NCBI GenBank assembly: GCA_030426085.1
Contig: JAUHYW010000035.1
Location: 26,993-90,992, forward strand
Source: a bacterium
GTDB lineage: Bacteria > Myxococcota_A > Bradymonadia > UBA7976 > UBA1532
Direction: 5' to 3'
Length of the DNA: 64,000 nt
Part shown: in pieces, positions 8,308-18,254 of the stretch
Layout: each line of letters starts with the position of its first letter
Position numbering within the stretch: position 1 is the first letter of the stretch
Made by a program: the position numbers and the translations under genes
Notes under the pieces: generated by a model
What the model was told of the DNA's origin: nothing
What the model saw: the letters and a program-made list of their open reading frames with translations, nothing else
Database searches by the model: none

Positions 8308-9608
8308 AGACGCCGGTGTGCAGGAGGACGTTGCTCGTGCTCAAAGCGATCGAGCAGGACCGCCTGGAGGTCTTCCCCGAGCTGTACGCGCACTACGAGC
8401 GATGCGCCGCATGCCGCGACGCCGCCCACGACCGGATGCGCCCCGGCCTGCTCGACGTGACCCTCGAGCGCGCCGCCGAGGCCCTCGCCGAAGAAGACCG
8501 CGTCGCGCGCACCGAGCGGCGCAAGCCACCCGCCCTGCGCATCGTCGGGGACGGGCTGATCCGGCCGCCGCCTGCGCCATCGGGTGAGGCGGCCGGCATG
8601 GCGCTCGATCCCAACGAGGTGGCGTTCCTGCTCTCTGATCTGGCGCCCTCGAACATCGACGTCGACGCCCTGCCGCAGGAGGCCCGCGACCGGCTGTACG
8701 CCGCCGCGATCCGAATCGACGCGTCCGCACCCGACGAGCCCTCCCTGGTCGACCGGCTCGGGCTGGCGCCGCCCCAGCCCGCGCAGTCGCCGGCCTCGCC
8801 CGCGCAGCCAGCCGCCGAGCCCGCGCTGTCGCCGGCCGAGCCCGCGCTGTCGCCGGCCGAGCCTGTGCTGTCGCCGGCCGCGCCCGCGCAGCCGCCGGCC
8901 GAGCCCGCGCAGCCAGCCGCCGAGCCCGCGCGGCCGCCGGCCGTCCTCGACGCCCCGGGCCGCCGGCCCGCCCCTCGCCCGTGGCCCGTGCTGGCGGCGG
9001 CGGCGGCGGTGATCCTGGCCGCGATCGGCCTCGGGCAGGTGCCCGACGGCGAGGGCCGGGGCGGCCCCCCGGTCGGCCCGATGCGGACCATGACCACCGA
9101 ATGGGCGGAGGTGACGGTGCTCACCGCCGAGCGGCGCTGCGACGGCGTGGTGCTCCTCGACGCGAAGACCATCGGCGACCCGAACACCGGCCTGCCGCTG
9201 CCCGCCCACCTCAAGGGCCACAACCCGTGCCGCTACCACCCCGAAGAGAACCTGGGGGTGTTCGTGCGGGTCGAGCCGGGCGCCGGCTTCCGTCACCTCT
9301 CGGTCCTCACGCGGGCAGCCGACGGCCGGGTCGAGGTGCTGCACACGAGCCAGGGTCCGCGGGGCATGTCGTTGGTGATGACCCGTGAACGGGTGACCAC
9401 CGGCTGCGGAGATGGTGCATGCTGGCTGGGTGACGGCCCGTTGGACGTACCCGACGGCCCGCTGGAGGTCGTCGCGATCTTCAGCGACACTGCGCTGCCG
9501 CTGGACGCCATGCGGCGCACCTGGGCCCCGATGCGCTGGGTCGGCCCCGACCGGCTGGTGCAGCGCTTCGGGATACGAGTCCGCGACGAGGAAGGGAACC
9601 CCGAATGA
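8304..9608 (+). CDS. Membrane anti-sigma factor (zf-HC2-like) with exported C-terminal domain
   Basis: 434 residues, GTG start overlapping the sigma gene by four bases. The N-terminus has the anti-sigma zinc-finger pattern C6, H30, C34, C37 (HYERCAAC), expected to hold the sigma factor in the cytoplasm. A Pro/Ala linker with repeats of the AEPALSP type (about residues 160-215) leads to one transmembrane helix (about 228-245). The roughly 185-residue exported domain has four cysteines and beta-strand patterns; it is the likely sensor or protease target. The stop overlaps the caspase gene by four bases (ATGA), so all three products are made in step. Confidence 0.75.
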   Translation: MKTPVCRRTLLVLKAIEQDRLEVFPELYAHYERCAACRDAAHDRMRPGLLDVTLERAAEALAEEDRVARTERRKPPALRIVGDGLIRPPPAPSGEAAGMALDPNEVAFLLSDLAPSNIDVDALPQEARDRLYAAAIRIDASAPDEPSLVDRLGLAPPQPAQSPASPAQPAAEPALSPAEPALSPAEPVLSPAAPAQPPAEPAQPAAEPARPPAVLDAPGRRPAPRPWPVLAAAAAVILAAIGLGQVPDGEGRGGPPVGPMRTMTTEWAEVTVLTAERRCDGVVLLDAKTIGDPNTGLPLPAHLKGHNPCRYHPEENLGVFVRVEPGAGFRHLSVLTRAADGRVEVLHTSQGPRGMSLVMTRERVTTGCGDGACWLGDGPLDVPDGPLEVVAIFSDTALPLDAMRRTWAPMRWVGPDRLVQRFGIRVRDEEGNPE

Positions 9609-11476
9609 CGCGTGCGAGGTGGCGCTCAGCGCCGTGGGTCATCGCGATGACGCTGCTCTGCGGAGGCTCGGCGTCTGCTTATTCGCCGAGCGATACGACC
9701 CCCGCGGTCGACGCCCCCGAGCCCCGCCCGGTCTTCGCCCTGAGCATCGGTCAGCCCCGGGCCCCCGGCATGCCCGAGCTGCGCGCGGTGCACAGCGACG
9801 TCGCCATGATGCACGCCTTCTTCGGCGCGCTCGGCCCCCGACACCGCTACGTGCACCTGCCCCCGAGCGACGTGCGGAGCGACCTCGCCGGCGACGGTAC
9901 GACGGTCGGTGCGCCGACCTGGGCCGACATCGAGGCGTCGGTCGACGCCATCGAGGCCGCAGTCGACGCGCTCGACGGCCGGGCCGATGTGTATATCTAC
10001 TATGCCGGGCACGGCCGCAAGCGGCGGGTGGGGTCACACACCCGCACCGATCTCTTCCTCGAGCCGCAGGTGCCGGCCACCACCGCCCCGGGCCACGACG
10101 GCATCCTCACCACCCGCCTCCTGCAACAGCAGCTGCTCGCCCGGCTCGACGGCGAGCAGACCCGGGTGCACCTGATCGTCGACGCCTGCCAGAGCGCGTT
10201 TCTGCTCGAAGCCCGGGGCCTGCGCTACACCCACCGGGTGTTCAAGGCGCCCCCCCAGGTCGAGGCCCGCATGCTCACCGACTTCATCGGCCGCTACGCC
10301 TCGGTGGGCGCGCTGCTCGCGACGAGCGGCAGCCAGGTGACCTACGAGAGCGTCGCCTCGGGCGGCGTCTTCAGCTACGCGGTGCGCAGCGCCGCCATCG
10401 GCGCGGCCGACCTCGACGGCGACGGGCGCATCACCTACGGCGAGCTCAAGCAGGTGCTGCCCTCGATCGTCAGCAAGCGCCCCGGGGGCAGTGTGCCCCG
10501 GCTGCTCGCGCCCGGGGGCCGGGATGACGAGGCGTTCGTCGACTATCGGCGGCGGGGCGCGGCCGCGGTGACCTTCGCCCCGCCCCGGGCCACCCGCTAC
10601 GAGCTGCAATCGAGCCTGTACGAGCCCTACGCCGCGCTCTACCCCGACGGCGACGACCCGGCGGTGGTCTTCCTGCCCCGCGACACGAAGTTCCTCGCGC
10701 TCGCCGAGGTCCCCGACAGCGGCCCCCGGGTCTGGTACCGCTTCCAGGCGATGAGCCGGGGCTTCGAGGCCTTGCAGGAGCGCCACACCCGGCCCACACA
10801 GCTGACGCGGGCCGACGACGACGCCCCGCATCTGGTCCTGCACAGCCCCCTATCGGCGTCGACGCTGGTCCCGGTGGGCGACCCCCCGTGGACCTGGAAC
10901 CCCCAGCACTACACGACCGTGGCGTTGGCGCTGACCACCGAGGCGGCGCTCTACGGGCGCACGCTGGCGGCGTCCGAGACCCGGGTGACGGCCGGCGGCG
11001 AAGTCAGCGGGGTATATGGCCGAGGGGAGCACCAGCTCACATGGCGTATGGGATATTCCCACTGGGATTCGAGCGAGTACCAGGGCGTCACCCCCCAGAT
11101 GGTCGAGGAGAACCCCGATCTGCCCGAGAGGTCGCTGCTCGAGCGGCGCGGTCACATGCCCCGCCTGGCGCTGGGATACCAGTTCATCTTCGCCGAGTTC
11201 CCGCTCGCTGAGCTGTCGGCCGGGGTCTTCGCCGGCACGGGCCTGCTCCTCGAAGAGCGTGAGAACGACGGTCGGACGCTCGTCGCCGAGCCCATCTGGG
11301 TGCTCGAGGGCGGCGCCGATCTGACCGCGCGGCTGTTCGTCCCCAATACCCGGGGCGCGATCAGGCTCGACGTGCGGGCCTCGGCCCAGGGCTTCTTCGA
11401 CCCGTTCTACCCGTGGACCGACTTCATCGCTGGGGCGAGCATCGGGTACGAGTACGAGTTCGCGCTGAACGACTGA
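9605..11476 (+). CDS. Exported bacterial caspase (peptidase C14-like) with EF-hand and beta-rich C-terminal domain
   Basis: 623 residues. A signal peptide (about 1-25, cleavage near SASA) is followed by a caspase/metacaspase-like domain: catalytic His136 in IYYAGHG and Cys195 in IVDACQS, each at the end of a hydrophobic strand as in clan CD proteases. A perfect EF-hand loop, DLDGDGRITYGE, occupies residues 269-280, so calcium may control it. After a linker, about residues 415-623 form many alternating beta-strands and end EYEFALND, resembling an outer-membrane beta-barrel or beta-sandwich. It is translationally coupled to the anti-sigma gene, making the anti-sigma exported domain a plausible but unproven substrate. 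Confidence 0.8.
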   Translation: MTRARWRSAPWVIAMTLLCGGSASAYSPSDTTPAVDAPEPRPVFALSIGQPRAPGMPELRAVHSDVAMMHAFFGALGPRHRYVHLPPSDVRSDLAGDGTTVGAPTWADIEASVDAIEAAVDALDGRADVYIYYAGHGRKRRVGSHTRTDLFLEPQVPATTAPGHDGILTTRLLQQQLLARLDGEQTRVHLIVDACQSAFLLEARGLRYTHRVFKAPPQVEARMLTDFIGRYASVGALLATSGSQVTYESVASGGVFSYAVRSAAIGAADLDGDGRITYGELKQVLPSIVSKRPGGSVPRLLAPGGRDDEAFVDYRRRGAAAVTFAPPRATRYELQSSLYEPYAALYPDGDDPAVVFLPRDTKFLALAEVPDSGPRVWYRFQAMSRGFEALQERHTRPTQLTRADDDAPHLVLHSPLSASTLVPVGDPPWTWNPQHYTTVALALTTEAALYGRTLAASETRVTAGGEVSGVYGRGEHQLTWRMGYSHWDSSEYQGVTPQMVEENPDLPERSLLERRGHMPRLALGYQFIFAEFPLAELSAGVFAGTGLLLEERENDGRTLVAEPIWVLEGGADLTARLFVPNTRGAIRLDVRASAQGFFDPFYPWTDFIAGASIGYEYEFALND

Positions 11477-11839
11477 CGCTCGTCGCCGACCGCACGGCAT
11501 CGCGCCGGCTCGCGTGGGTCCTCAGCGGAGCCGCTCTGCTGCGGGCCTGACCACCCTCGGCTTCACCCTGCTCGCCGCCGCGTCGCTCGCGAACCCGCTC
11601 CACGGGCGGCGGGTCCCCCTGGCTCCCCGCGCCGCTCGCGCCAGCGCTGGCGAGGGCATCCGGTTCTCCGGCGATGTCCGCCGGGCCGGGGTCCGGGCCG
11701 CCGACATCCGTGGGTCTGCGGCGCGGGCGCTCGCCGGTCGGTGTGCCCCGTCGGCCGCGCGGGACAGCGACCGATTGACCCGAGCCGGGTGAAGCGATAC
11801 CTGTCGGGCCCACATCCGTCACGCGCACAAGGGGGCGTC
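11477..11839 (+). other. Intergenic region before fabL
   Basis: No convincing gene is seen in this 363-bp gap. A perfect 14-bp palindrome, CGCCAGCGCTGGCG, lies at 11639-11652. A TTGACC at 11775-11780 with TACCTG 17 bp further could be a weak promoter for fabL, but the -10 matches poorly. Confidence 0.35.
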
Positions 11840-12613
11840 ATGCAGATCGACCTGAGCGGAAGGAAGGCTCTGATCACCGGCGGCTCGGGTGAGATCGGGC
11901 GGGCCATCGCCGAGGCGCTCGCCGGGGCCGGGGCCGACGTCCTGTTCACCTTCTTCAGCAACCACGACGGCGCGGCGCAGACGACCGCCGCGATCGAGGC
12001 CCGAGGGCGCACGGCGCACGCGATCCGGGCCCACTTCGGCAAGGACGGCAGCACCGAGAAGGTCATCGACGCCGCTCGGGAGGTGCTCGGTGGGGTCGAC
12101 ATCTTCGTGCACAACGCCGCGAGCGGGGTGCTCAAGCCGGCCGTCGAGCTGTCGATGCGCCACTGGGACTGGACTCACCGGATCAACGCCCGCTCGTTCT
12201 TCTTCCTCGTGCAGGGGCTCCTACAAGAGGACGACGGCCCCCGGCTGATGGGGGAGGGGGGCCGCATCCTCGCGCTGTCGAGCCTGGGCGCGGTGCGGGC
12301 CATCCCGCAGTACACGGCGGTGGGCACCAGCAAGGCGGCCTTGGAGTCGGCGGTGCGCAACCTCGCCCCCGAGCTGGGCCCGCTGGGCATCACCGCCAAC
12401 GTCGTCGCGCCGGGGGTCATCGACACCTGGTCGCTCAAGCAATTCCCCAACCGCGATCAGCTCATCGAGATCGCGACCCTGCGCACCCCGACCGGGCGGC
12501 TGGCGACGCCGGGCGACGTGGCCCACACTGTGCGCTGGCTGTGCGCGCCCGAGGCGTCGATGATCCACGGCCAGACGATCAACGTCGACGGCGGCTACAG
12601 CATCCTGGGGTGA
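11840..12613 (+). CDS. fabL: Enoyl-[acyl-carrier-protein] reductase, FabL type (SDR family)
   Basis: 257 residues from ATG 11840, preceded by AGGGGG. It would reduce enoyl-ACP in the last step of each fatty-acid elongation cycle, using NAD(P)H. Recognition rests on FabL-specific stretches recalled from the Bacillus protein: NAASGVLKP, HWDWT..INA, SSLG..R, YTAVGTSKAALE, FPNRDQL and MIHGQTINVDGG. The N-terminal nucleotide loop is TGGSGEIG, and the Tyr...Lys catalytic pair lies in YTAVGTSK. A second SDR gene follows after 31 bp and is probably co-transcribed. A generic SDR role cannot be excluded, but the match over the whole length is good. Confidence 0.75.
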   Translation: MQIDLSGRKALITGGSGEIGRAIAEALAGAGADVLFTFFSNHDGAAQTTAAIEARGRTAHAIRAHFGKDGSTEKVIDAAREVLGGVDIFVHNAASGVLKPAVELSMRHWDWTHRINARSFFFLVQGLLQEDDGPRLMGEGGRILALSSLGAVRAIPQYTAVGTSKAALESAVRNLAPELGPLGITANVVAPGVIDTWSLKQFPNRDQLIEIATLRTPTGRLATPGDVAHTVRWLCAPEASMIHGQTINVDGGYSILG

Positions 12614-12644
12614 GGTCGCCGCCCGCCGTGCGGAGGCCGACGAC

Positions 12645-13445
12645 ATGAAGCTCGCCGACAAGATCGTGGTGGTGACCGGCGCCGGGGGCGGTATCGGCCG
12701 GGCCCTGGTGGTCGCGCTGCTCGCCCGCGGCGCGCGGGTGGCGGGCGTCGATCGGCGCCCCGAGGGGCTCGAGGAGACCGCCTCTATCGCGGCGGCCGGG
12801 CAGCGGCTCTCGCTGCACACCGCCGACGTCACCGATCGGGCGGCGGTCGAGGCGCTGCCCGAGGCGGTGGTCGCCCACCACGGCGCGGTCGACGGCCTGA
12901 TCAACAACGCGGGGGTCATCCAGCCGTTCACCCCGTTCGCCGAGCTGGACTACGCCGTCATCGACCGCATGGTGCAGGTCAATCTGTATGGCGTCATCCA
13001 CATGACCAAGGCGTTCCTGCCCCACTTGCAGGCCCGGCCCGAGGCCCACGTCGTCAACGTGTCCAGTATGGGCGGCTTCGTGCCCTTCCCCGGGCAGACG
13101 ATGTACGGGGCCTCCAAGGCGGCGGTGAAGCTGCTCACCGAGGGGCTCTACGCCGAGCTGCTCGAGACGTCGGTCAGGGTCTCGGTGGCCCTGCCCGGCG
13201 CGGTGGCCACCGACATCATGCGCAACTCGGGGGCCGGGGCGTTGAGCCCGCAGGACGCCGCGGACGCTCCGCTGAAGCCGCTGGCGCCGGAGGCTGCGGC
13301 CCGCACGCTGCTCGATGGCGTCGAGCGCGATCGGCTGCACATCCTCATCGGCAAGGACGCCCGCCTGCTCGACGTGCTCGACCGCATCGCGCCGAAGTGG
13401 TTGATCGGGTTCATGCGGCGCCAGCTCGCCGACAAGATCGGGTAG
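12645..13445 (+). CDS. Short-chain dehydrogenase/reductase
   Basis: 266 residues with the classical SDR layout: TGAGGGIG cofactor loop near residue 12, NNAG at about 87-90, catalytic Ser in VNVSSMGG, and YGASKAA with catalytic Tyr and Lys. The C-terminus is basic and amphipathic (KWLIGFMRRQLADKIG), which may allow membrane contact. It follows fabL by 31 bp on the same strand, hinting at a lipid or hydrophobic substrate. It converges with nhaA, 19 bp away. The substrate cannot be predicted. Confidence 0.88.
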   Translation: MKLADKIVVVTGAGGGIGRALVVALLARGARVAGVDRRPEGLEETASIAAAGQRLSLHTADVTDRAAVEALPEAVVAHHGAVDGLINNAGVIQPFTPFAELDYAVIDRMVQVNLYGVIHMTKAFLPHLQARPEAHVVNVSSMGGFVPFPGQTMYGASKAAVKLLTEGLYAELLETSVRVSVALPGAVATDIMRNSGAGALSPQDAADAPLKPLAPEAAARTLLDGVERDRLHILIGKDARLLDVLDRIAPKWLIGFMRRQLADKIG

Positions 13446-13464
13446 CGGGGCCCACCTGCGTGCG

Positions 13465-14688
13465 CTAGTGCCCGTGGCCTCCGCCGCCGCCTTCGACCTT
13501 CTGCACCCCGACCATCTTCGCCGAGGCGAAGGTCAGGATGGCGGCGGCGAACGAGAGCAGGGCCCCGATCTTGGCCGCGTCCTGCACCGGGCCGGGGTCG
13601 AAGGCGACGCTCGAGACGAAGATCGCCACCGTGAAGCCGATGCCGGCGGCGAAGCCCACCACCAGCAGGTCCTTCATGTTCATGCCCGCCGGCAGCTTGA
13701 AGCCGAGCGCGCCGGCGAGGGCGCCCATCAGCACGATGCCCACCGGCTTGCCGACCAGCAGGCCGAGCAGCACCAGCCACGTCGCGTCGCCGACGGCGGC
13801 GAACATCACCCCCGCGTTGCACAGGCCGAAGAGGCCCAGGATCAGCTCGACGGGGTTCTTGAACCAGTGCTCGAACGCGCTGAGGGTGTCCTCCCGGTCG
13901 ATCTTCGACCAGTCGAAGAGGCCGGTGTCGACGTGGGCGTGGGGCATGACCGGGATGATCGGCAGCAGGCCCAGGGCCGGGTGCAGGTTGGCCCAGTGGA
14001 AGCCGATCCACGACATGGGGCCGCACAGCAGCAGGTAGGGCCAGAAGCTGTAGATGCGCATACGGCGCAGGCCGAGGCCGAGCAGCATGGCGCCGACGGG
14101 CAGCAGCATCCACACCAGCTCGATGGGGCCCGAGGGGTAGAAGATGGCGATGATGATCAGGCCGAGCGCGTCGTCGGCGATGGCCAGCAGCAGCAGGAAC
14201 GGGATGGCCGGGTGGCCGTTGCCGAAGACGAGCCGGGCGACGAGGTAGCTGAACGCGATGTCGGTGGCGGTGGGGATGGCCCAGCCGTTGGAGAGCACGG
14301 CCCACTTGCCGAGCACGATCGCGCCGAGCGCGTAGGCCCCCGCCGGGCCGGCCATGCCGCCGATGGTCGCGATCAGCGGCGCGGCGGCCTGCCTGGGGTT
14401 GTTCAGCGGCCCCCCGGGCAGGGTCGCCTCCCAGACCTCCTTGCCGGCGATGGCGAAGAAGAAGGCCATCAGGATGTCGTTGACGAGGAAGTGCAGCGTG
14501 AGGTGCCGCTCGATCAGGTTGCCCGCTTTGTCGAAGACGGCGTGGCCGATCCAGTCGACGTGGGCCAGCGGCAGCTCGACGAAGTGGTGGTAGGACTCGA
14601 AGTCGGTGTTGGCCCAGATCAGCGCCGCGATCGCGCCGAAGATCAGGAACAGCGAGTTCTCGAGCAGAAATCGAATCGCGCCCTTCAT
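13465..14688 (-). CDS. nhaA: Na+/H+ antiporter, NhaA family
   Basis: 407 residues with about eleven or twelve hydrophobic helices. NhaA hallmarks are present: GWAIPTATDIAF (Asp153, equivalent to E. coli Asp133), the paired aspartates 172-173 in LAIADDALGLI that carry the ions, and GKPVGI with the Lys matching Lys300. It exchanges protons for sodium across the inner membrane. Between the helices it departs from the enterobacterial form (for example AGKEVWEATLPGG), so it is a divergent member. The protein ends in Gly5-His-Gly-His, a possible metal-binding tail. The start is supported by GAGGAGAG before ATG. No linked regulator is seen. Confidence 0.9.
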   Translation of the reverse strand: MKGAIRFLLENSLFLIFGAIAALIWANTDFESYHHFVELPLAHVDWIGHAVFDKAGNLIERHLTLHFLVNDILMAFFFAIAGKEVWEATLPGGPLNNPRQAAAPLIATIGGMAGPAGAYALGAIVLGKWAVLSNGWAIPTATDIAFSYLVARLVFGNGHPAIPFLLLLAIADDALGLIIIAIFYPSGPIELVWMLLPVGAMLLGLGLRRMRIYSFWPYLLLCGPMSWIGFHWANLHPALGLLPIIPVMPHAHVDTGLFDWSKIDREDTLSAFEHWFKNPVELILGLFGLCNAGVMFAAVGDATWLVLLGLLVGKPVGIVLMGALAGALGFKLPAGMNMKDLLVVGFAAGIGFTVAIFVSSVAFDPGPVQDAAKIGALLSFAAAILTFASAKMVGVQKVEGGGGGHGH

Positions 14689-14842
14689 GCTCTCCTCATC
14701 GGCCTCGGGTCCGGGTGCCGATCGACCTTATATGCTCGCGGGCGGCTCGGGTAGATTTCTGTGGGCCCCATTCCGCCCCGGGTGGCTGTTTGCCCTGACG
14801 CTGCAACGCCTTCGGGCACGTCGAAGGGCGACGCGGCTCGCC

Positions 14843-14872
14843 TTGTGACGTCGACGGGCGCTCTGGTATGGT
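14843..14872 (+). promoter_or_regulatory. Candidate promoter of the ABC-F gene
   Basis: TTGTGA at 14843-14848 and TATGGT at 14867-14872 are separated by 18 bp; each hexamer matches the sigma-70 consensus at four of six positions. The -10 lies in the same GGTATGGTGC context as at 4563-4572. A start about 7 bp on would leave a leader near 40 nt. Confidence 0.42.
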
Positions 14873-14917
14873 GCGCCGCTTTTTCGACCCCCTGCCACGC
14901 CGACGGAGTCCGTTCCG

Positions 14918-16537
<1,620 letters not shown>

Positions 16538-16541
16538 ACGG

Positions 16542-18164
16542 CTACATGCCCTCGGGGCCCCTGTCGGGCGCCGGCGGCGGGCCCATGTCGGCCTCGGGCG
16601 GGCCCATGTCGGCCTCGGGCGGGCCCATGTCGGCCTCGGGCGGCGGGCCCATGTCGGGCAGCGGCTCGCCTTCGGGCGGGTAGATGCAGAAGCCCACGTT
16701 CCAGGTGTCTTCGCGGTAGCAGAACTGGTCCGGTGGGCAGGCGCCGGCGGCCTCGGGGTCGCACATGGCGATGCACACCTGCTGGTCGCGGTTGTTGCCC
16801 CCGCAGATGGCGGTCCCGGCGCAGGGCATCTCCTCGGAGCACGGCTCGCCCACCGGCACGTTACCCGTAGGCGCGCACCGGCCGGCGCGGTTGGCGGCGG
16901 TCAGGACCCGGCACGCCTCGCCCTCTTCGGGGCACGCCTCGGGGTCGAGCGCGTCGCAGTCGGTGCGGTAGCAGATGCCGAGGTGGTTGCGCTCGTTGAA
17001 CTGGGTCTCGGGGTCGTCGGCGTTGGAGAAGTCGAGGCAGATCTCGTCGCCGACGCAGGTGGCGTCGGGGTCGCGGGGGTCGCACAGCCGGGCGCACTCA
17101 CCGACGCTGTCGGGCACGTCGGACGGGTCGATCGGGTTGTCGGCGTCGCCGAAGCAGATGCCGCCGGGCACGCAGCGCAGGGCGGCGTCCTCGGGAGTGC
17201 GGGTCTCGGCCTGGTTGTCGCACGGGGCGCCGATCTCGGCGGTGCCGCCTTCGATGCAGAAGCCCGGCTGGCCCTGCTGGGCCTGACCCTCGGTCAGCGG
17301 GTAGCAGCTCCCGGTGTTGGCGCCCACCATGCAGTCTTCGTAGAGCGTGCCGTTCCCGGTGCCCGGGCCGCAGATGGCGGGGTAGCACAGGTTGCCGAAG
17401 GCGACGTTGCACTCCTCGCCGAAGGGGCAGTCGCCGTCGCGGTCGCACGGCCGGATGCAGGTGCCCGGGGCGAAGGGGTCGGGGTCGAAGTAGCGGCACT
17501 CGAAGCCGTCGGCGCAGTCGTTGACCCCCTGGCAGGCGGCGAACTGGGCCGGCTGGCACTGCCCGTCGTCGCCGCAGATCTCACGGTCGGGGCGGCAGTG
17601 GTAGTCGGTGTCGCAGGTGCCGTCGTCCCGCACGCAGTAGCCGCCGAGGCATTGCTCGCCGGCCGCGCAGGGGAAGGGGCAGGGGATGTCGTCGGGCAGC
17701 GGGTCGGGCTCGATGCTCATGCCGCCGCAGGCCGCCTCGTCGAACAGGCCGGGCAGCCGGTCGCGGCCGAAGTCGACCGCGGTGGCGCAGTCGGCGCCGT
17801 TGATCACGTTGGCGATGGGCGGGGTCATCGCGCACAGCTCGCGGCAGGCGAGCTCGACGGTGGGCGACTCGTCGGCGCCGATGCCCTCGCAGCGCTCCAC
17901 CGCGCACAGGGCGAGGCGCTCGCAGGCGGCGGGGCAGCGGTCGGCAGGGGCCATGTCGGGCGGCGGTGCCATATCGGGCGGCGGGGCCATGTCGGGCACC
18001 GGGGCCATGTCGGGCGCGGCGTCGATGGCGCCGTCGACCGCGGGCTCGGGCTCGGGCTCGGGGTCGCCGCCGCTCTCCTGGGTACAGCCGACGGTCAGCG
18101 CCGCCAGGGCCAGCGCAATCGGGCCCGCCATCCGGGCGCGGGGGGCCCACCACACGAAGCGCAT
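16542..18164 (-). CDS. Large Cys-rich lipoprotein
   Basis: 540 residues. A signal peptide ends in lipobox LTVGC (Cys near 27), then an acidic DMAP-repeat linker to about residue 75. The rest is very Cys-rich (more than 40 cysteines) in modules of about 35-50 residues with patterns such as CxxxxDCxxGFECR, CxRxCDRDGDCPFGEEC and GxCVRDDGTCDTDYHC, resembling disulfide-knotted surface proteins of myxobacteria. The C-terminus returns to low-complexity PPEADMG repeats (four copies). GAGAGGAGAA precedes the ATG. It probably sits on the outer membrane surface. No enzymatic motif is visible. Confidence 0.85.
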   Translation of the reverse strand: MRFVWWAPRARMAGPIALALAALTVGCTQESGGDPEPEPEPAVDGAIDAAPDMAPVPDMAPPPDMAPPPDMAPADRCPAACERLALCAVERCEGIGADESPTVELACRELCAMTPPIANVINGADCATAVDFGRDRLPGLFDEAACGGMSIEPDPLPDDIPCPFPCAAGEQCLGGYCVRDDGTCDTDYHCRPDREICGDDGQCQPAQFAACQGVNDCADGFECRYFDPDPFAPGTCIRPCDRDGDCPFGEECNVAFGNLCYPAICGPGTGNGTLYEDCMVGANTGSCYPLTEGQAQQGQPGFCIEGGTAEIGAPCDNQAETRTPEDAALRCVPGGICFGDADNPIDPSDVPDSVGECARLCDPRDPDATCVGDEICLDFSNADDPETQFNERNHLGICYRTDCDALDPEACPEEGEACRVLTAANRAGRCAPTGNVPVGEPCSEEMPCAGTAICGGNNRDQQVCIAMCDPEAAGACPPDQFCYREDTWNVGFCIYPPEGEPLPDMGPPPEADMGPPEADMGPPEADMGPPPAPDRGPEGM

Positions 18165-18254
18165 GCGTTCTCCTCTCGCAGTGATGTCGGGTGTCTCTCC
18201 CGCTCGGAAGCGGGGTACGGGCGCCGCTGGGGTCGGTGTAGAAGTCGCGGTCGG

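Noticed and set aside
11514..11792. A 92-codon open frame between the caspase and fabL genes
   Set aside because: No ribosome site, Arg/Ala-rich composition and no recognisable feature; typical of chance frames in DNA of this GC content.
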